A stretch of DNA of 6,670 nt, taken from contig DAOTTO010000360.1 of the NCBI GenBank assembly GCA_034437895.1, positions 1 to 6,670 on the forward strand, written 5' to 3'. The notes under the pieces are model-generated. The model saw nothing but the letters and a program-made list of their open reading frames with translations, had not been told where the DNA came from and did no database searches. The DNA comes from JANRLJ01 sp034437895 (GTDB taxonomy: Bacteria > Chloroflexota > Anaerolineae > Aggregatilineales > Phototrophicaceae). Position numbers and translations under genes: made by a program. Below, piece by piece: positions 5,909 through 6,670 of this stretch (position 1 is the stretch's first letter; each line of letters starts with the position of its first letter).

Positions 5909-5966
5909 GAGCATAAAATAGCGCGTTTGATGTGTGTTGTCAAGCAAGTTGTTGTTCAACCCTCAT
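5775..5966 (-). pseudogene. Short unrecognised reading frame interrupted by TGA
   Basis: ATG 5966 shares one base with the TAA of the DUF4188 gene (TAATG), an arrangement typical of translational coupling. The frame reads MRVEQQLA, then TGA (5942-5940), then stays open for 54 codons to a TGA at 5777-5775, 21 bases before the strong terminator. The downstream part looks protein-like: an amphipathic AQAKKNVEKYVKHH stretch, then LLQYDNYGYWYY, then APAQVGRFPFVVVAV. After the TGA there is no ATG, GTG or TTG that would keep most of the frame. It could be a small gene inactivated by a nonsense mutation, a read-through product, or a chance frame within a structured RNA. I see no selenocysteine-type hairpin right after the TGA. 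The protein family is not recognised. Confidence 0.35.
5915..5943 (-). promoter_or_regulatory. Promoter inside the DUF4188-aspartate kinase gap
   Basis: On the minus strand a perfect TTGACA (5943-5938), 17 bases, then TATTTT (5920-5915). The expected start is near 5908. It overlaps the TGA that interrupts the short frame. What it would transcribe before the terminator at 5719 is the open question of this region. Confidence 0.55.
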
Positions 5967-6484
5967 TACAAGCTTTGCTCTGGTGACGGTACAGCAGGTT
6001 CGCTTTCCCCTCCGAGTCGGCGGCGGGCAGTTTCTTTACGCCCGACTGCGGGAATATGCTTAGTTGCTTTTGCCAATCCAAATACAGGCATATTTCCGTA
6101 AACAGCTTCATACTTACCCGGTTCCACCATATAGGTCTCATGGAAGATTCCTACCAATCCTCCTGCGCCGATGGCTTGGTTAAACTGCCGCCAAGGTTCC
6201 AGATGCGGCTCATCTTTGCTGCGGGCGAAGCGCTCTAAATCATCAAACGAGCGCCAATATTGCAGCGAAAGAACAGTGACTGGTGGAAATTGTATAAAAG
6301 TTTCGCCGCCCAAAAATCCTTTTTCGGGATGCTGATAGAGTACTTCCAACATTTTGGGCATAGCATTCGCCACAGGCAGCCATTTTTTAAACGCGAAAAA
6401 CTTGTTAACGCGCATTCCGATCAAAAATACGACAAAAGGCTCATTCATCTCAGCAGTAAAGCGTCCGGGCATGACTGGGGGCAT
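5966..6484 (-). CDS. DUF4188 family protein (monooxygenase-like, dimeric alpha-beta barrel)
   Basis: A 172-residue protein with the features I associate with DUF4188: PGRFTAEM (6-13), FVVFLIGMRVNKF (17-29), KWLPVANAMPKML (34-46), YQHPEKGFLGGE (50-61), LQYWRSFDDLERFAR (74-88), HLEPWRQFN (94-102) and HETYMVEPGKYEAVYGNMP (115-133). The family is annotated as monooxygenase-like because of its ferredoxin-like dimeric barrel. A reaction has not been firmly established to my knowledge, so I name none. The hydrophobic stretch at 17-24 is a core strand and not a membrane segment. The last 22 residues (from about 150) are Pro/Glu-rich and look disordered. ATG 6484 has AAGGAA 8 bases upstream; ATG at codon 5 is less well placed. 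It lies directly behind a perfect 18-bp palindrome and may be repressor-controlled. Confidence 0.88.
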   Translation of the reverse strand: MPPVMPGRFTAEMNEPFVVFLIGMRVNKFFAFKKWLPVANAMPKMLEVLYQHPEKGFLGGETFIQFPPVTVLSLQYWRSFDDLERFARSKDEPHLEPWRQFNQAIGAGGLVGIFHETYMVEPGKYEAVYGNMPVFGLAKATKHIPAVGRKETARRRLGGESEPAVPSPEQSL

Positions 6485-6510
6485 CGTATCACTTCCTTTA
6501 TCTGTATAAT

Positions 6511-6516
6511 CTTATA
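6511..6516 (-). promoter_or_regulatory. Possible -10 box of the DUF4188 gene
   Basis: TATAAG on the minus strand (6516-6511) matches 5 of 6 positions of the -10 consensus; the predicted start is near 6504, about 20 bases before the gene. The -35 position is poor (TTGCGT lies 15 bases upstream), and the spacer is filled by the palindrome at 6515-6532. Confidence 0.35.
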
Positions 6517-6532
6517 TAGGATATATCCTATA
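6515..6532. promoter_or_regulatory. Perfect 18-bp palindromic operator candidate, TATAGGATATATCCTATA
   Basis: The two 9-base halves are exact reverse complements with no spacer, 31 bases upstream of the DUF4188 start codon and within its likely promoter. A rightward TATAAT (6545-6550) lies 13 bases beyond it, so a divergent gene to the right of the window could share the site. The form suits a dimeric helix-turn-helix repressor, but no regulator gene is in view and I cannot name the family. Confidence 0.6.
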
Positions 6533-6575
6533 CGCAATTAGCGCTATAATAGTTTCAGCATTAGAACTTTCGCTC

Positions 6576-6670
6576 ACGCATTTACCCCACCCCTAAATCC
6601 CCTCCCCATTGCATGGAGAGGGGACTTCAAGATGCGTTTTTCTCCCCCTCTCCAAGTATTGGAGAGGGGG
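6576..6670 (-). repeat. C/G-rich dispersed repeat, copy B, inverted relative to copy A and cut by the window edge
   Basis: The plus strand here reads as the reverse complement of copy A: CCCCACCCCTAAATCCCC, then a stem CCCCTCCCCA/TGGAGAGGGG around TTGCA, then GACTTCAAGA. It ends with a second hairpin (6644-6670) in which CCCCCTCTCCAA and TTGGAGAGGGGG pair perfectly over 12 bases around GTA. The flanks of copy A (its 26-base arms) are not repeated here, so the mobile or recurring unit is the core. No gene is visible from 6551 to the window end. Confidence 0.75.

Noticed and set aside
5782..5913. Alternative 42-codon minus-strand frame beginning MLKLRRTSRN
   Set aside because: Its start codon lies between the -10 box and the predicted transcription start, there is no ribosome site, and its Thr/Arg/Cys-rich composition is unlike a natural protein.
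5940..5942. TGA as a selenocysteine codon
   Set aside because: No stable hairpin lies in the bases immediately after it, the surrounding residues show no redox motif, and no selenocysteine gene is in view. A nonsense change or a chance frame is simpler.
6260..6541. Plus-strand frame of 93 codons over the DUF4188 promoter
   Set aside because: It is antisense to the DUF4188 gene and runs through its operator; no motif or ribosome site supports it.

Overview
The window is bacterial chromosomal DNA of intermediate GC content. It carries six protein-coding genes, several well-formed sigma-70-like promoters, two convincing intrinsic terminators and a set of C/G-rich palindromic repeats. I cannot assign a species. 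Repeat protein scaffolds (TPR, HEAT), an ACX4-like acyl-CoA dehydrogenase, a DUF4188 protein and C-rich dispersed hairpins together make a Chloroflexota-type genome my best guess, held with low confidence.

Layout, left to right. Positions 1-1088 (minus) hold most of an acyl-CoA dehydrogenase; its C-terminus lies outside the window. A 200-base divergent control region with two inverted repeats separates it from a membrane-anchored TPR protein (1289-2506, plus). That gene converges on a HEAT-repeat protein (2860-3480, minus). The 353 bases between them contain no gene. They hold a strong hairpin and a palindromic element of about 190 bases, whose core recurs in inverted orientation at the right edge of the window (about 6576-6670).

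From 2860 to 6484 everything is on the minus strand. In transcription order this is: DUF4188 protein (6484-5966); a puzzling short segment (5966-5719) that is either a TGA-interrupted small gene or a structured small RNA, closed by a very strong terminator; aspartate kinase (5653-4238); a membrane-anchored Ala/Glu/Lys-rich protein (4094-3597) with its own near-consensus promoter and terminator; and the HEAT protein (3480-2860).

No single pathway unites the genes. Aspartate kinase starts Lys/Thr/Met/diaminopimelate synthesis, the dehydrogenase belongs to acyl-CoA catabolism, and the TPR, HEAT and Ala-rich proteins look like scaffold or envelope proteins. Most genes appear to be separate transcription units. 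The least conventional parts are the segment between the DUF4188 gene and the aspartate kinase gene, the perfect 18-bp palindrome in front of the DUF4188 gene, and the palindromic repeats.
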